NCBI RefSeq assembly: GCF_964204865.1
Contig: NC_135251.1
Coordinates: forward strand, 15,686,001-15,750,000
Origin: Styela clava
Taxonomy: Eukaryota; Chordata; Ascidiacea; Stolidobranchia; Styelidae
Direction of reading: 5' to 3'
Length of the DNA stretch: 64,000 bases
Both the position numbers and the translations under genes were made by a program. Below the pieces are notes generated by a model. It saw only the letters and a list, made by a program, of their open reading frames with translations. It had not been told where the DNA came from and made no database searches. Below, piece after piece: positions 33,209 to 45,200 of this stretch; positions within the stretch are counted from its first letter, which is position 1, and each line of letters starts with the position of its first letter.

Positions 33209-36200
33209 TCATATTCTCTCCTTTATCCATTTCAAAACTTCAGCGAAGTATTCCTCAACAAACTCTGGAGTTTCATGCTCTAACATATGCATGCAATCCT
33301 TGTAAATCTGATGAAAATAAAATAAATTTGTACCGCAATTTATTTGTAAAATAAATATCATGGCTGTAAGGCAAACTTTGTCATGTTTTCATTGGAGTTG
33401 AAGTTGCACTTTCAAATTCTTTTGGGTCAGATCAGAACACAACAGAAGTTCTGAGGAATATAATTCTTAAAGAGAACAATATCTATGTGGTTTGGCATAA
33501 CCAAGCCAATTTACTACACCCAATCATGGATGATGGACATGATCACCAGTAGTTCGAATCTGAAATAATTGACCCACAACACCAACATAGGTAAGCCAGT
33601 GAGTTTGGAACAAGGCTATCAACATTCAACCAATTACACAATGGTATAGTTTGGTCAATGAGTCAGGGACCCTTCCACAGCAGTTGACTAAGACACAATT
33701 ATGTCTGATCATGCTGAAAAGTCATATTGAATCATCCATAGACAATTGCAGACTTTGCAAAATCTGACTTAGTAAGGAAAATCAAAGCTTTGCCTCAGTT
33801 GATTAACAGTAAACGTCAAAGAGAATCAATAATCTGATGAAAATATATATTCATCGAGCAGATTTTACCTTGAATGTTTTATCTTTGCTGTTACAGACTT
33901 CTATCAAGAGTTTTGTTCCACCGATGTCACATATTGCATCAGCTTCTGAATGTGCGGCAAAGATAGGTATGTCTAAACTGGGTAGAATCTCTTTCAGTTT
34001 ATCCGACATTGCAAGAAATTGCATGGCGAATCCTGCCCTCAATCCATCATGATCATTCAAGGGATCATTCATATCTTCATCTATCTAAAATAGATGGAAA
34101 AAAAAACAATGTAAACCGTGCATGATAAGTAATTATCTGATATTAATGTGTATGATTATTTAATATGACACACAAAATAATATCTAACATAAATCTGCAC
34201 GATCAATTCGGTTCAATCATAGAAATACTAATAAAATGATGTTTTTATACTATTTCTCATATCAGTGTGAGCCTTTAATGAAATTTCTGTAAATGATAAA
34301 AATATGTACATTCGTACTTGTTTCTGATCTCTTGATAAAAATTCTGAGTTAAGCTTTCCAATTCTCAGTTTTGGTGCGATTCTAGCAATAACTTGTGCCA
34401 GAAACACCTAGAAAGAAGTGGATAAACTGCATAACATTATAATTGGATATAACCTTGATTGGAGTGGAAGACGCAAAAAAATAGTACTAAAATCCTCATC
34501 AACAAACCTTGAATGGGGTGGCTGTATCTGGACTAGGTGTAATGTAGGGTGCAGACAACAAAATACCACGAAAATAGTTTGGTCTTTCATGAGCTGTTAA
34601 CACCGATAATCCACCTCCCTGAGGTACAAATTCAAAAGTTTTTATAAATATTGAACTTTTCAACTCGTAACTAGTGATGGAGAAAAATAATCAACTCAAA
34701 TAAGTCAACCTGGTATAGATCACAAACTAAAGCAAAACAGGCTTAAAAAGCTGAGTAATTCTACATTAGAATAGTTTATAGAACACATTTTGACCAATGA
34801 GCTTTCAAAATGTACAACAATATTATTTTACGAGCTCTGTGATTCCAACTACTTTCACATAACACTATTTATCTATTGAAATATTACAACAGCGGTATCA
34901 AAGCAGATACGTTCATCGAAAATAACAAACATGAAAGGCAAAATATACCATTGAATGTCCATATAAAAATATAGGGAGATCAGGGTATTCTGGTTGAATC
35001 AAATCAATGTGCTGCCGTATATCTCTGATTAGAATTGTGTAGTCCATCACATGACAACGTAGACCTTGACTTTCTCCATGAGCATCTGTGGTTAAGGAAG
35101 CAATAAATTTTGATTAAATTTAGCTTTGATTACTACATCAAACTAAAGATGGATACAATATTTAAAGCCTATCTAGAAAATATTTATAAACAACAAATAT
35201 CTCATATGTTTGAATATTAAAAAAACTTTTTTGCAGAATTCTTTACATTAAGAGTTATAATCGTAACAACTTTGTATTATAGTTTCTTCGCTGCAGTATT
35301 AATGATGACATTTGTTACTGATTGAATATTTTTATGAAACTAATCTGTATTCAAATAAAAAGATGATGTTGCGAATCAGTAGCTAAAACACAAATTAAAA
35401 ATTTTTAGGACTCGATAAGGAATATACAATGATCATGTGCAAATGAAAAAACTCCTATTTCCATCAATTTTTTCGCCAATTCCTTTGATCGTCCACAATG
35501 CTCTGCATAACCATGAACATGAAACACTAAGGCTCTGAAAAAGGTAACAAGAATCAATATAAATTCAAAAGCATATGATTTATATTTAAGAGTGTTGCTT
35601 ATATATACACATCTGTTTCTTGTAGCAGTAACGAAGTCTGAAGTGGATAGGATACTTTGTGAAAGCAGATGCCTCACCAACAGATTAATGGAGCTATGTA
35701 GCATTATAACCTATATAAACACAATTCAATTTCCTGAAATTTCTCCTTAATGACAAATATAATATACAAAAAAATTAACAACAACAATGTCGATCTTTAA
35801 TTATTGCATTGGGATGAACATAAAATAATATCTTGTGAATTGGCTATTTGATCTCATAATCCTTCAATAGCAAATCCTTGCATATGATTCACTATGACAA
35901 TGGTTGACAACCTTTTTTGGCACATTCTTCCCTTGGCTTATTTTTAAGCTCCTGATTTCTCATCCTTTACGCATAAAATTTCATTTGGATTTGTTGCATT
36001 GAACATTTTTGTGCAATATGTGCAACTGGCACTCTGGTTTTTGTACATTTTAATCAGTTTATAATGTCTATATGCATTACAATAATACTAAACAAGTGAA
36101 AAATATTAGTGAATACGACATGCAAATACAAAGTAAAATTTCCTAACCAAAAACTTTTTTCCTCGGTTGGGAAATGTTGTACTATGATAAAGCATGGAAG

Positions 36201-36989
36201 CAAGTAGCAACAACTAACTAATGTCAGTCTGTATTACTCACTTGATTTCCTTTTCTGGTTTCCAATATCTGCAAAACAAATAATTACCATCTGCATTCAC
36301 AAAATGATTCACCTCACCAAACGGCACGCCAGAAAATGTTTTTGGGTATATCACATCTTTCTTATCATCTCCACCTGATGCTGCAGCGCCTTGAAGGGAT
36401 TTTAGAGTCGTCAACAGTACGGTAGTAATTAAATTCAAGAGCATAATCATTATATTTGTATATTAACTCTAACATATAGATAACTTATCTGGTAAACTAG
36501 TTCAGTAGTTCAACAAGCAAGTATTGCAATATTGCCTATTTCTCTCATGCATAATATGGTCATTTCCATCTAGGCTAGTTGTGTAGTTAGATCAGACACT
36601 GTATTCTTGCCATTGACAACTCCCTACCGCCCTATGGGTTTTAATCCCCTTTTTCATCTAGTTCAACTGTTTTAAGTTCCATGGCACATACGGTACCACA
36701 GTACCTTTCAATGAGCTCTCATGTCAGCATGTAAAGAACCAACAATTTTCAGATTTTATAATACTGTAATAAGAAATGTTCAATATCTGAATATACACCT
36801 GTATATGGTATCCTACTACTGTACATGGTGAAAATCTTATTTTACTTTACAGTCCAGGTTCAATTGGTACCGGTACGGTAGACTACCGTACCTGCTGTTA
36901 TTAAGTTTCAGGTAGGCTAAGTGTTATTTAGGTTAGAATTTCTCACCATTCTCAACGCCAGAAGATACCATCACATCTCCAGAACTCAT
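33209..36989 (-). CDS. MGLL: Monoglyceride lipase, left copy (8 exons)
   Basis: Exons by my splice reading: 36989-36947, 36389-36242, 35534-35428, 35085-34949, 34618-34508, 34407-34318, 34084-33869, 33307-33209 (TGA). Total 951 nt, 316 residues, all GT-AG and in frame. MGLL hydrolyses monoacylglycerols such as 2-arachidonoylglycerol. It is an alpha/beta hydrolase of about 303 residues in human. Visible: oxyanion motif HVHG (69-72), nucleophile Ser144 in GHSMGG (split by an intron after Met145), Asp261 in HSEAD, His291 in DCMHMLEHE. Each lies 22 residues after its human counterpart, because the N terminus is longer. The 43-nt first exon (MSSGDVMVSSGVEN) was chosen over a downstream in-frame ATG at 36450 because the right paralogue preserves it and not that ATG. 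A MITE sits in intron 2. Confidence 0.95.
35898..36179. mobile_element. hAT-type MITE in MGLL intron 2, 282 bp
   Basis: Ends CAATGGTTGACAACC and GGTTGGGAAATGTTG. Flanked by CACTATGA (35890-35897) and TACTATGA (36180-36187), a 7-of-8 target duplication. The homologous intron of the right MGLL gene (near 53710) reads straight through this site without the element. Confidence 0.88.
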
Positions 36990-38629
36990 CTTCAAGCAGT
37001 CAGGTTTGCAGGTGGAGAAGAATACAGTACCTAATTTGCATGCCCAAAATACAATATACACATACAGTGTGCTGTCGATTGGGTTTCTACAAGACCAACT
37101 ACCTTTTCCGTTTTCTATGCCTATCGTAATTTGAATAGGAATGAACTAATAGCACTGAAAGTACTTGGAAAAAGTGCATCAAAGGAGTTGGTTTGGGTCT
37201 AGTATAGTTTAGTACCACAAGTACTTCCAGTGGGCGTAGCATAACGATATTTGCATATGTTATTCCTAACCCTCACCTGACTATGCCATCCAAAAATTAC
37301 GTCACTACGACGTCACCATCACGTCATAGGGATTGCCAAAGTATAATTACAATCGCCGAAATGGCATCTGCGCCGCCGATTAGAACTTGCTAAAGCCGGC
37401 GATCTCTCTCCTATCGTGTTCGTTGCGACGAGAAAACGAGAGAAATAGCTTGCTCGTCTGCGCGTTTTGTACGACCCAGGGTTGCCAGACCCCAGCGATC
37501 AAAAAAAGCCAAATCAGGACATAAAAAAAGCCAGAAAAAGCCAAAATTTTACTGAGTACAAAAGCCCCATGATTTGTCAGATTTTAAGCCCTTGGCAACG
37601 TACTGATGACAATGTAGAGCCATCAGTTCATTCAGTGAGGCACACAAATAGAAAGTAAAGTTCCTATAGAACTGTAGAAAGTAAAATAAATATCAAGCGG
37701 GCAGCATTATTTTACCATTCAATATATACAACAATACAGGGTGCCGCTTCAGTCTGTCAGTATGTAATATACCTCCAATATGTTTCTACTTAAACTTGTG
37801 CTACACCTTAAAAATTTCTCCCTATATCGTACTTTACTATTGAAAAATTTTTCACTTTTAAAATTTATAAACCATCAATTTTATTAAAAAATTATCTAAC
37901 CCCGTGCCGCTCACAGGTGGACCACTGATATCTAATTCAGTAATTTTAGCGTAGTTAATTACATCGTTACTGCAATTGCAGAATTAAACTGAAAGCTCAC
38001 ATAAACCATATCAGGCATAATAAAAATTGAGTTATAAGCCTACAACTATTTTTTGGAAACAGAACGTAAACTGACAAATAACACGCAAAACTATAAAAAC
38101 GAGGCAATGTTTCCAACCCTGTTTGAACATCGGTCTGAGCAGCTGCAGAAACTGCACTTATTTCCTATTGGATATAGTTTAGGGTTACCATATTCGAAAG
38201 AGTCAAATTCCGGACACATTTTTCTATGAGACGTTACATCGCGCGCCTCCGGCGCGCAAATTTTTTTTGGCTATTATGACGTCATAACCGCATATTTGAC
38301 CCATGCGAGGTGCAGTCTGCCCAATTATAAAGTATGTAGAACTACTTGGTTGGAAGTATAATATTCGTATTTCAAACGGATTTTTCTTTTCGATGGAACT
38401 ATTCTTGAGCAGATATATTGCAGCAAGTTGCATAATGGTTGCACAATAAAAAAAAAAATCGAAAGTCGGGAAGGGGGAGCAGGTTGTGCACCGTTGCCCT
38501 AAATATAGCTACGGACCGTCATTGAAAAAAAAATCTCAACTTTAATCTCAAATAATAATGACAATTAGGTTGTGCCGAACAGGAAAAAAAGGAATTGAAG
38601 ACACGCTTGTAAGTCAAGTCACTACAAAT

Positions 38630-40564
38630 TTACTCTTCTGACCATGCATATTTTTCTGAAGATCTAATTCTCCTCAATAGGGCCTTGTCTGATTTTAAAA
38701 ATGAAAAAAATTCACTACAGCGCATATTTTTGAAATTATATTGAACAGTCAATATGCCTTTCATGGTCGCAACGCTCAGCTTGTTTCTCTCTTTAGTCCA
38801 CTGACTTTGCATCAGGGAAAAGACTCTCTCTACATTAGCATTGTGGGATGTAACAGCAAAGAAAAACTGTACAATCCTTAAAATTTCTGAGTGGCATGTG
38901 ATGTTCGTAGACTGATCGAAATATTTGCACCATTTCTTATGCGTTGGCAGTTTAATAAATGCTTCGTCCTGTACGTAACTTTCCACAAACTGCCTCAAGT
39001 TACAGATTTGGTCAAAGCCCTTTGCATCGTCCACATCAACCCCTTTGCCAATCAGATATTCCAGGCAAGGCTCTACATCCTTCCAACTTGGTATCTCGTT
39101 CAAGGTCATCCATTTGAAACAAGTAAACTCTTCCATTGGTTTCATCCATTTACACAGGTACTCCAGGCATCTCTCATAGAGGTTTGCAACTTCGGAAAGA
39201 AAATTGTTACATTCATCTTCATATCCCTCTTCTCTTTTTTCATTTAAAAGCCTTTTAACCGTCAAGGACATAAAGCTTTCATTCTTCCTTTCCACAAGCA
39301 CCTTATGAACCAGCTCCAAATTTTCTAGCACTTCTGCGACGGAATTGTTTTCTCTCTCAACCACTTGAATACGTCCATGAAACACGGACATCAGTGAGTG
39401 CATATGCCAAAGGTATAACTCGCTCATTTCATTCTCAAAGAACCGTTTAATAACTATTGGTGGATGTTCTTGTGACAAAAAGTAGGACTTCAGGGGTGAA
39501 AACATTTCTAACAATCTTGAAATTCCAGGAAACAAGGAGAGCCAGCGAGTCTTGCTATGAGAGAGAAGTCTCTTGTATTCACAATTTGCAAATTCACAGT
39601 ATTCTTTCAGTTGTTCAGTTCTAACTGTGTAAATAGAAAAATATTGATTTATCTTATTGATATTATTTTCAATATCGATGTTCATTCTTTCAGCGCCATG
39701 ATGAATACAATTGTTCAAAACGTGTGCTGGGCAGCCAACCCCAATCAATGACGGGTTTAACATTTTCTTTAACTTTGCAAACACATTGTTTCCTTGGTCA
39801 TTACGCCGAAGTCCTCCAAACATAGTATTGCAGTTGTCTCCTGTAAATGACACACATTTTTTCAAAAGCATCATTTTTTCTAAAGTGTCTTTTATATAAG
39901 TGGCAATTGTGTCGGCAGTCTCGTTTGCCTTGTTTGTAAACTCAATCAATTTTGATTGCAAACCACCATTCCTCCAGTCAAAATATTGAATAATTGTAGG
40001 AAATAATTTCAGTTCATTGTGATTGCTGCCATCTGTTGCAACGCCAAAATACGCGATATCGTTTTCTTCAAAACTTTTCAGAACAGCATCAATAGAATAT
40101 TGCGCTAGTAACAACTTTTTCTGTCTTTGTGCGGCCGCTACTGAACTTCTTCGCTACATTAGAATCAGGGAAAATTTTTTTAAATAAAGCAGATGTACAG
40201 TCCATGGACAAAAAGCTATGATGATGCTTAACAGCGTGAAATGCAAGCGTACCTTCTGCGGCAGTGATTTCATCTTCGCATTTGCTTCCTGCTGTAGCAA
40301 AATAATTTGTCATATTCGTTGATGCAACAGCCCCTCTTACTGCTTTGCGTTATTTTTCCGATTGCACATGTGTGTTTAAATCACCATTACCTTTGTGCAC
40401 GATAGATATATAAGTTCCTGATTTGCAAACCAAGCATTCTGCCTCCTAATCATTCCTGCCTTTTCTAAAACATGGATGTTTTCTTGCATCTCGTTAGTGA
40501 ATGTGCACTTTCTTTTAAAATTAGCCATTTGAAATAATATCTTCTTACAATAAATACAACCCAA
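38630..40564 (-). pseudogene. hAT transposase with BED-like N terminus, broken near the N terminus
   Basis: The N-terminal piece 40533-40400 reads MANFKRKCTFTNEMQENIHV. After a frame change it reads GTYISIVHKGNGDLNTHVQ and meets a TAA where such proteins have the last BED ligands. 40313-40110 carries FHAVKHHHSFLSMDCTSALF and SSGRTKTEKVV. A further frame change near 40110 leads to a 494-residue open frame with the RNase-H-like core (FTGDNCNTMFGG; VGCPAHVLNN; SHSKTRWLSLF) and the C-terminal dimerisation region (TSHNANVERVFSLMQSQW). Total would be about 620 residues, normal for hAT. The disruptions are confined to the first quarter. Confidence 0.9.
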
Positions 40565-41103
40565 CTAAAAATACATAATCTAAAAAACAAAGTAATTTAC
40601 CATCAGACTAACTGAACCAAAAGGCTATAGGGACTATCACTTTCGATCCCGAATTCCACAAGTAAAGCTTTGTGGTATAAAACTTTTGTATTCAGCTAAC
40701 TTAATAAGGGACTAGCACTAGTTGCTATCAAATACACTTGCAGCTGCTCAACGAAACGGCTAAAAAGTCAGATAATAATAATCATAAATAAACGGTAGAT
40801 AACTGTGGCAAGTAACGACCAAATAAGATATCAGTCCGTCAATCCAGGCTAAGCCAGTCAATCAACAATACTTAGCAAAGCTACTCAGTATAATCCATGC
40901 AATAAACGCAGCCCAGTCAGCAGTCAAAAATTCTGTATCAAAAATTCACTAGGCTTCCTCCTGTATGACATTTTAAGTTAATCTCTGATAAATGTGGGAA
41001 ATCGCCTGCTTTTATAGATGGAATGTTCTAGTAACTTTCGCAGCATGTGATCTATATCTAACCAATTCATATTCAGCACAACGGTTCAAGAAAGTTCCAA
41101 GTC

Positions 41104-41530
41104 AGGGGTTCTCAACCTTTTTCCTGTCAATTTTTTTCTGTCAACGCGAACCTCCGGTAATCAGACACCGAACAAAGTTATGATATATTGACTATCAATT
41201 TGTTGCAACAACAAATCACCTTGACCTTATGTAACTAAATTAAATCTTCGTGTTGATATTATTGCCTTGTCGCCTGCCCATCTAATGAATTCTTAAAAAC
41301 TCCCCCTAGTTCCAATAATCATAATCTATTTCTCCAATGCTCGCAGTACGCTGTCTTTAGAGATTGCACAGTTTGCCTTTAAAGCCGTGAATTTCACATT
41401 GTTGCGTCACAATCAAAACAACGCAAGATCAGGAAAATAAACGTTTCAATTGGTATCTATTTTCAATGGGCACGCATTTTCCTCTTGTAGTAATGAAGGA
41501 TATTAATAAACAATGTTCTGCATTAGCAGT
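41104..41530. mobile_element. hAT MITE family A, second copy, right end lost
   Basis: Begins CAGGGGTTCTCAACC and shares with 28323-29670 the segments CAGACACCGAACAAAGTTAT, GAGATTGCACAGTTTGCC and CAACAACGCAAGATC. The GTTCGCGAACCCCTG end is missing. It lies within the inner hAT element, upstream of its transposase. Confidence 0.75.
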
Positions 41531-42100
41531 GTTCACAGAACGATTGCAGATGCAGTAAAATTCCGGACATTTGAGCATATTTTAAAATTCTTTCCGGACG
41601 CAAAATTCAACCCTAAATTCCGGACATGTCCGGAATTTTCCGGATGGTATGGCAACCCTAAATTATAGTTAAGAGTTAATGTAACAAACAAGGAAATCGA
41701 TGCTCCAGGAAATCCTAATGTTGAGTAGCTAAGTAGGCTACAGGTAATAGGCTATTGTTCAGTTGTTACACACTAAATATTGTATTTCATATGATTTTAT
41801 TAATAGACACTAGAATAGACTTGAAAAAAGCCAAAAAAACGCCAAAAAGACAAACGGAAATTCTGACGCCAAACGCGTTTGAAAAAAGCCAAAAATGGCA
41901 AATTTGGCGTTAAAAAAGCCAATATGGCAACCCTGGTACGACCATCCGCATACTTCGGTGAGCCCTATTACGCCACTGTGACGTCGGAATGACGTAATTT
42001 TTCGGTGACGTAGTCAGGTGGGGGTTAGGATTGACATATGCAAAAATTGTTGAGCCAGGCCAACTAAAAGTGGATGTGGTACTAAACTATACCAGACCCC

Positions 42101-43703
42101 ATAGTTTTAGCTCCGTCGATAAAGAATGGGGGATTTGCATCCTATCTCGAACGGACCATGTCGCTGAAGGGATGCGTTAATTAACGACAGGTTGATTTAC
42201 AGACCTCTACCAAAGGATAACTCCTTGGAAATGAAGTTATCAAGCTATGCTCGAAGATGAACAATGCAGGTGTGATAGACAATGAATTATTTAAAGCAAT
42301 TTCTCCAAAAAACCCAAAACCAGGACAGCCTTCAGCCCAAGGTACATAAACTAAATCATTCCAGTCGCCCCATAATATCAAATACTGGCACCGCCACAGA
42401 GAAACTTTCGGCTTTTGTAGACCAAAAATTGACTCCCTTCATGTGCAAGAAAATAATACTTTCATACATACGAGACAGTATGGATTTTTTGAATAACATG
42501 AAAGAAATCCAGACGGTTCAACAAGAATCTCTTTCCCCGAGCATCGACTTCCTTGTTTACTTTGTGACATTGGCCAATCAGCAAGATGCAAAAAGTGACG
42601 TAACAATGCTCCCTTTTCGCATCCGCTCAGACACTTTTCTCACTCAGACAGATTTTTAAGCGTGGTCATAAACATTACCTCGTTGTTGCGTTTTGAACTC
42701 TATTCGTTAGTTTTCAGTTGTGTTTCGAAAACTTAGTGTAGAAATAGCTGGGATAGACTAGGCTAAAATTCTTTACCGGTACTTTTAAAAAAAAACAGCT
42801 TGTTGTATGCGATGAAACATAATGATGGTTTGAAACACATACCCAATTTTACAGGCGCCGCCTCGCAAAAGCACTCTTGAAATAGCCCCGAAAATTTTGC
42901 AATGGTTAAGTACAGGAAGAATTTTTTCAGGGGTCAAAGGTCGGGGAAAGGTCTATTAGTAAGCATAGATGTGGTTTCACTTTACACAAATATCCCCCAC
43001 AATGACGGTATAGCGTCAATGAAAAAATATCTTGATAAAATCAATAGTACCGAAAAAGAATAATTTTGGATAACAGAAGCAGCTGCCTTGGTTCTTAAGA
43101 ACAACAACTTTTTTGATGATAAATATTACCTTCAAATTTGAGGAATGGCGATGGGAACCAAATTTGCACCGAAATATGCTAATATTTTCATGGCCGATCT
43201 GAAATCTAAATTATTTGAAAAAAAAACTTTCAAACCAAAATATTATTGCCGATTTATTGACGACTGTTTCATGATTTGGAAGCATGGTAAAAGAGAAACT
43301 TTTACCTGTCAGCAACAATCCAGGTATTTTTTTAAATGTGGGAGACAAGCATGCAGTACCTGCGAAAATTCTGAAGAAACGAAAGTATCGACAGACAAAC
43401 ACAAAACTTTTCAACTAAAAATTAATCAAAAAATAACGCGCAATACGGAAAACGTCGTCTACTTGTTACACTGTAAATCTGAAATATCGGATCTCAGAAC
43501 ACATTAAAAGTGAAAAATCAAAAAACATAGACCTGGTCGTCGGTGCTCACTTTAATCAACCTGGACCTTCACTGAAAGACTTTAATGTAATTGGAATCGA
43601 AAAACTATTCCAAGACCATATTTACCGAAAAACTAAGGAATCGTATTTCATTTACCTACTTGGAACGCATGAATCATTGGGAATGAAAATTAAACCCTAA
43701 TCT
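42101..43703 (+). pseudogene. Penelope-like retroelement: RT and GIY-YIG remnants
   Basis: In order: SVDKEWGICILSRTDHVAEG (near 42115); after a frame change LIYRPLPKDNSLEMKL; at 42310-42540 QPKVHKLNHSSRPIISN, TEKLSAFVDQKL and SYIRDSMDFLNN. After the inserted MITE: LVSIDVVSLYTNIPHNDG (near 42960), then GMAMGTKFAPKYANIFMADL and the catalytic YCRFIDDCFMIW (near 43250). The C-terminal 43300-43703 reads a Cys-rich linker, then NTENVVYLLHC and VVGAHFNQPGPSLKDF, ending with a stop at 43703; this is the GIY-YIG endonuclease region. Several stops, frame changes and an internal loss after the FIDD block make it a pseudogene. Poor match to LINE or LTR RT order rules those out. Confidence 0.88.
42530..42953. 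mobile_element. MITE family C inserted in the Penelope-like element
   Basis: Left end CTTTCCCCGAGCATCGACTT, right end GGTCAAAGGTCGGGGAAAGG. It interrupts the Penelope reading between TVQQES and LLVSIDVVSLY. A TCT on either side may be a 3-bp target duplication. A second copy lies at 45952-46458, and the TIR core is shared with the THAP-containing element at 8996-11914. Confidence 0.75.
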
Positions 43704-43772
43704 GGTACACACAATATGTTCAGGTTATGCGCCATCTTGGTGCACATACTTCGGGAGCGACAAAAAAAAACA
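43704..43772. mobile_element. Single arm of a family D palindromic MITE
   Basis: CTGGTACACACAATATGTTC followed by GGTTATGCGCCATCTTGGTG and ACTTCGGGAGCG matches one arm of the palindrome at 44251-44355. It abuts the Penelope stop codon. Confidence 0.6.
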
Positions 43773-44250
43773 GTGTATAAAATGATCCTAATTGCCCTAA
43801 ACTTCTCCAATGTTTCCAATGGTGCATTTTTTTATTCTATAAACTGTTGTTGCTTTTGAACTTGTAACTATACCATTGGTGAACTTTATACCTGATCTAA
43901 ATTAAAATATTAATCGAATAAAAGAGCAATCTTTTCTCCTATATTGGCCTATTCAAAACATTCCCTTGTTTGCCAAACATGAGGTTTACTCCTTGAATAA
44001 TAGGCTTGTACATCACACTACATCATTTTCTCATCCGTAGACAGGGCCTACAAGATACACACAGTTTCTATTTTCCCCATATTACTTACTTTCAAATATA
44101 ATACAAGTTCGTTGAACTTTGTTGGTCACTCTGGTTACCTAATCAGTACTTGATATGCGATGTCTGGTTTTATAGTTTATAGTTGTTTTGGATTGTTATA
44201 CCTAAGCATTTTATGACTTGTTAAACTATAACAGTGTTGTTATCTTGGTA

Positions 44251-44355
44251 CTCTTGGAGTATGCGCACCAAGATGTCGCGCAACCTGAACCATAACCTGG
44301 TACACAACCTGAGTTCAGGTTGTGCGCCATCTTGGTGCGCATACTTCAGGAGGTC
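44251..44355. mobile_element. Family D palindromic MITE, complete, about 105 bp
   Basis: A nearly perfect palindrome: the arm TATGCGCACCAAGATGTCGC is inverted as GCGCCATCTTGGTGCGCATA, with CAACCTGAAC and GTTCAGGTTG next to the centre. Confidence 0.8.
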
Positions 44356-45200
44356 CGTGGTCTTTTTGTTCTACTCACAAACACCTGAAATGCTTTCTTG
44401 AAATAGTTTAGTTATGACGTTTGTACAAACAGCCTATATATTCATGACAAATTTGATGTTGCAATAGCCATCTTTCATATTTATATTTTTAAGATGTTGA
44501 CTGTACTAAACTGATAAATGTCATTTTCTGTTAAATGTCATTACCCTATAGTTGATGATCTTGTTTATTATTTACTCAAATATATATTTTCATAACCTAG
44601 TAATGTACTATGGCAATCTATTACCCATGCTCGCATATAATATCAACTATAGATATTGGTGATTGACATTTCTGCATTTGTATCCTCTCACATGACACAA
44701 AATTATATTAGGAAATTTTTGTGACGTTCCCTGATAAATCTGATCTGCGATTCTCTTGTACATGCCACGTATATTTATGTACAATTCATCTGCCAATATT
44801 TATTCATGTCTCATGACAATGAAATCACTAACTTGTCAAATTTCACTTATGCATTGCGATTGTTTTCCATTGAAAGAATTATGATTTTTATTGTTCCCGA
44901 ATTCATAAGCCTATTTGCCTATCTAGTTCTACTATTATTATCTACTATTATATTTCGACATTCAGTCGAAACAAAATTTGTAATTAAGTTATTTTCATCA
45001 TATGTTAGTTCGAAACTGGCATGACTATAGAATGCTGCATCTTTTTGAATAAAAAAAATCTTAGGGATTGATTATATCCTACTCAAATCATTTTCAAACT
45101 GGCATACATTTAGCCAGACATGGCATTTAAAGGATAAGTTCCTCAACTCAATCACTGGGGTGGAGTTGAGTCTTGGATCATATTGTTGTTGCTTATCATG
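44356..45200. other. AT-rich intergenic sequence, no gene seen
   Basis: A 72-codon frame at 44806-45024 is hydrophobic but has no supporting features, so it is not called. Confidence 0.4.

Larger units (their letters stand above)
38180..41660 (-). mobile_element. hAT transposon (inner), about 3.5 kb
   Basis: Ends TAGGGTTACCATA and, inverted, TATGGCAACCCTA, with TTCCGGACA/TGTCCGGAA words inside each end. It contains a transposase region on the minus strand (38630-40564). The flanks ATATAGTT and AATTATAGTT are similar, but the target duplication is not exact. A MITE lies inside at 41104-41530. Confidence 0.75.
37477..41935. mobile_element. Non-autonomous hAT element (outer), with perfect target duplication
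   Basis: Left end CAGGGTTGCCAGAC, right end TATGGCAACCCTG, with AAAAAAGCCA-rich subterminal sequence on both sides. The 8-bp target duplication GTACGACC (37469-37476 and 41936-41943) is exact. Its own sequence is only 37477-38179 and 41661-41935, and codes for nothing that I recognise. The rest is a second hAT element. Confidence 0.92.
37195..42100. mobile_element. TIR element (about 200-bp TIRs) carrying the transposon nest
   Basis: The left end GTATAGTTTAGTACCAC, preceded by GGGTCTA, is inverted at the right end (GTGGTACTAAACTATACC, then AGACCC). Homology continues about 140-200 bp inward, through CCTAACCCTCACCTGACTA and AAAAATTACGTCA. Without the hAT insertion at 37477-41935 it would be a non-coding element of about 450 bp. 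It appears to have landed in a Penelope-like retroelement, whose reading continues just after 42100. Confidence 0.75.

Noticed and set aside
36242..36450. Left MGLL start at 36450 giving a hydrophobic leader
   Set aside because: The paralogue has a stop and a frame change in this stretch, whereas a 43-nt upstream exon is conserved in phase in both genes.
44806..45024. 72-codon hydrophobic frame
   Set aside because: Hydrophobicity is expected from AT-rich codons. No splice sites, homology or context support it.
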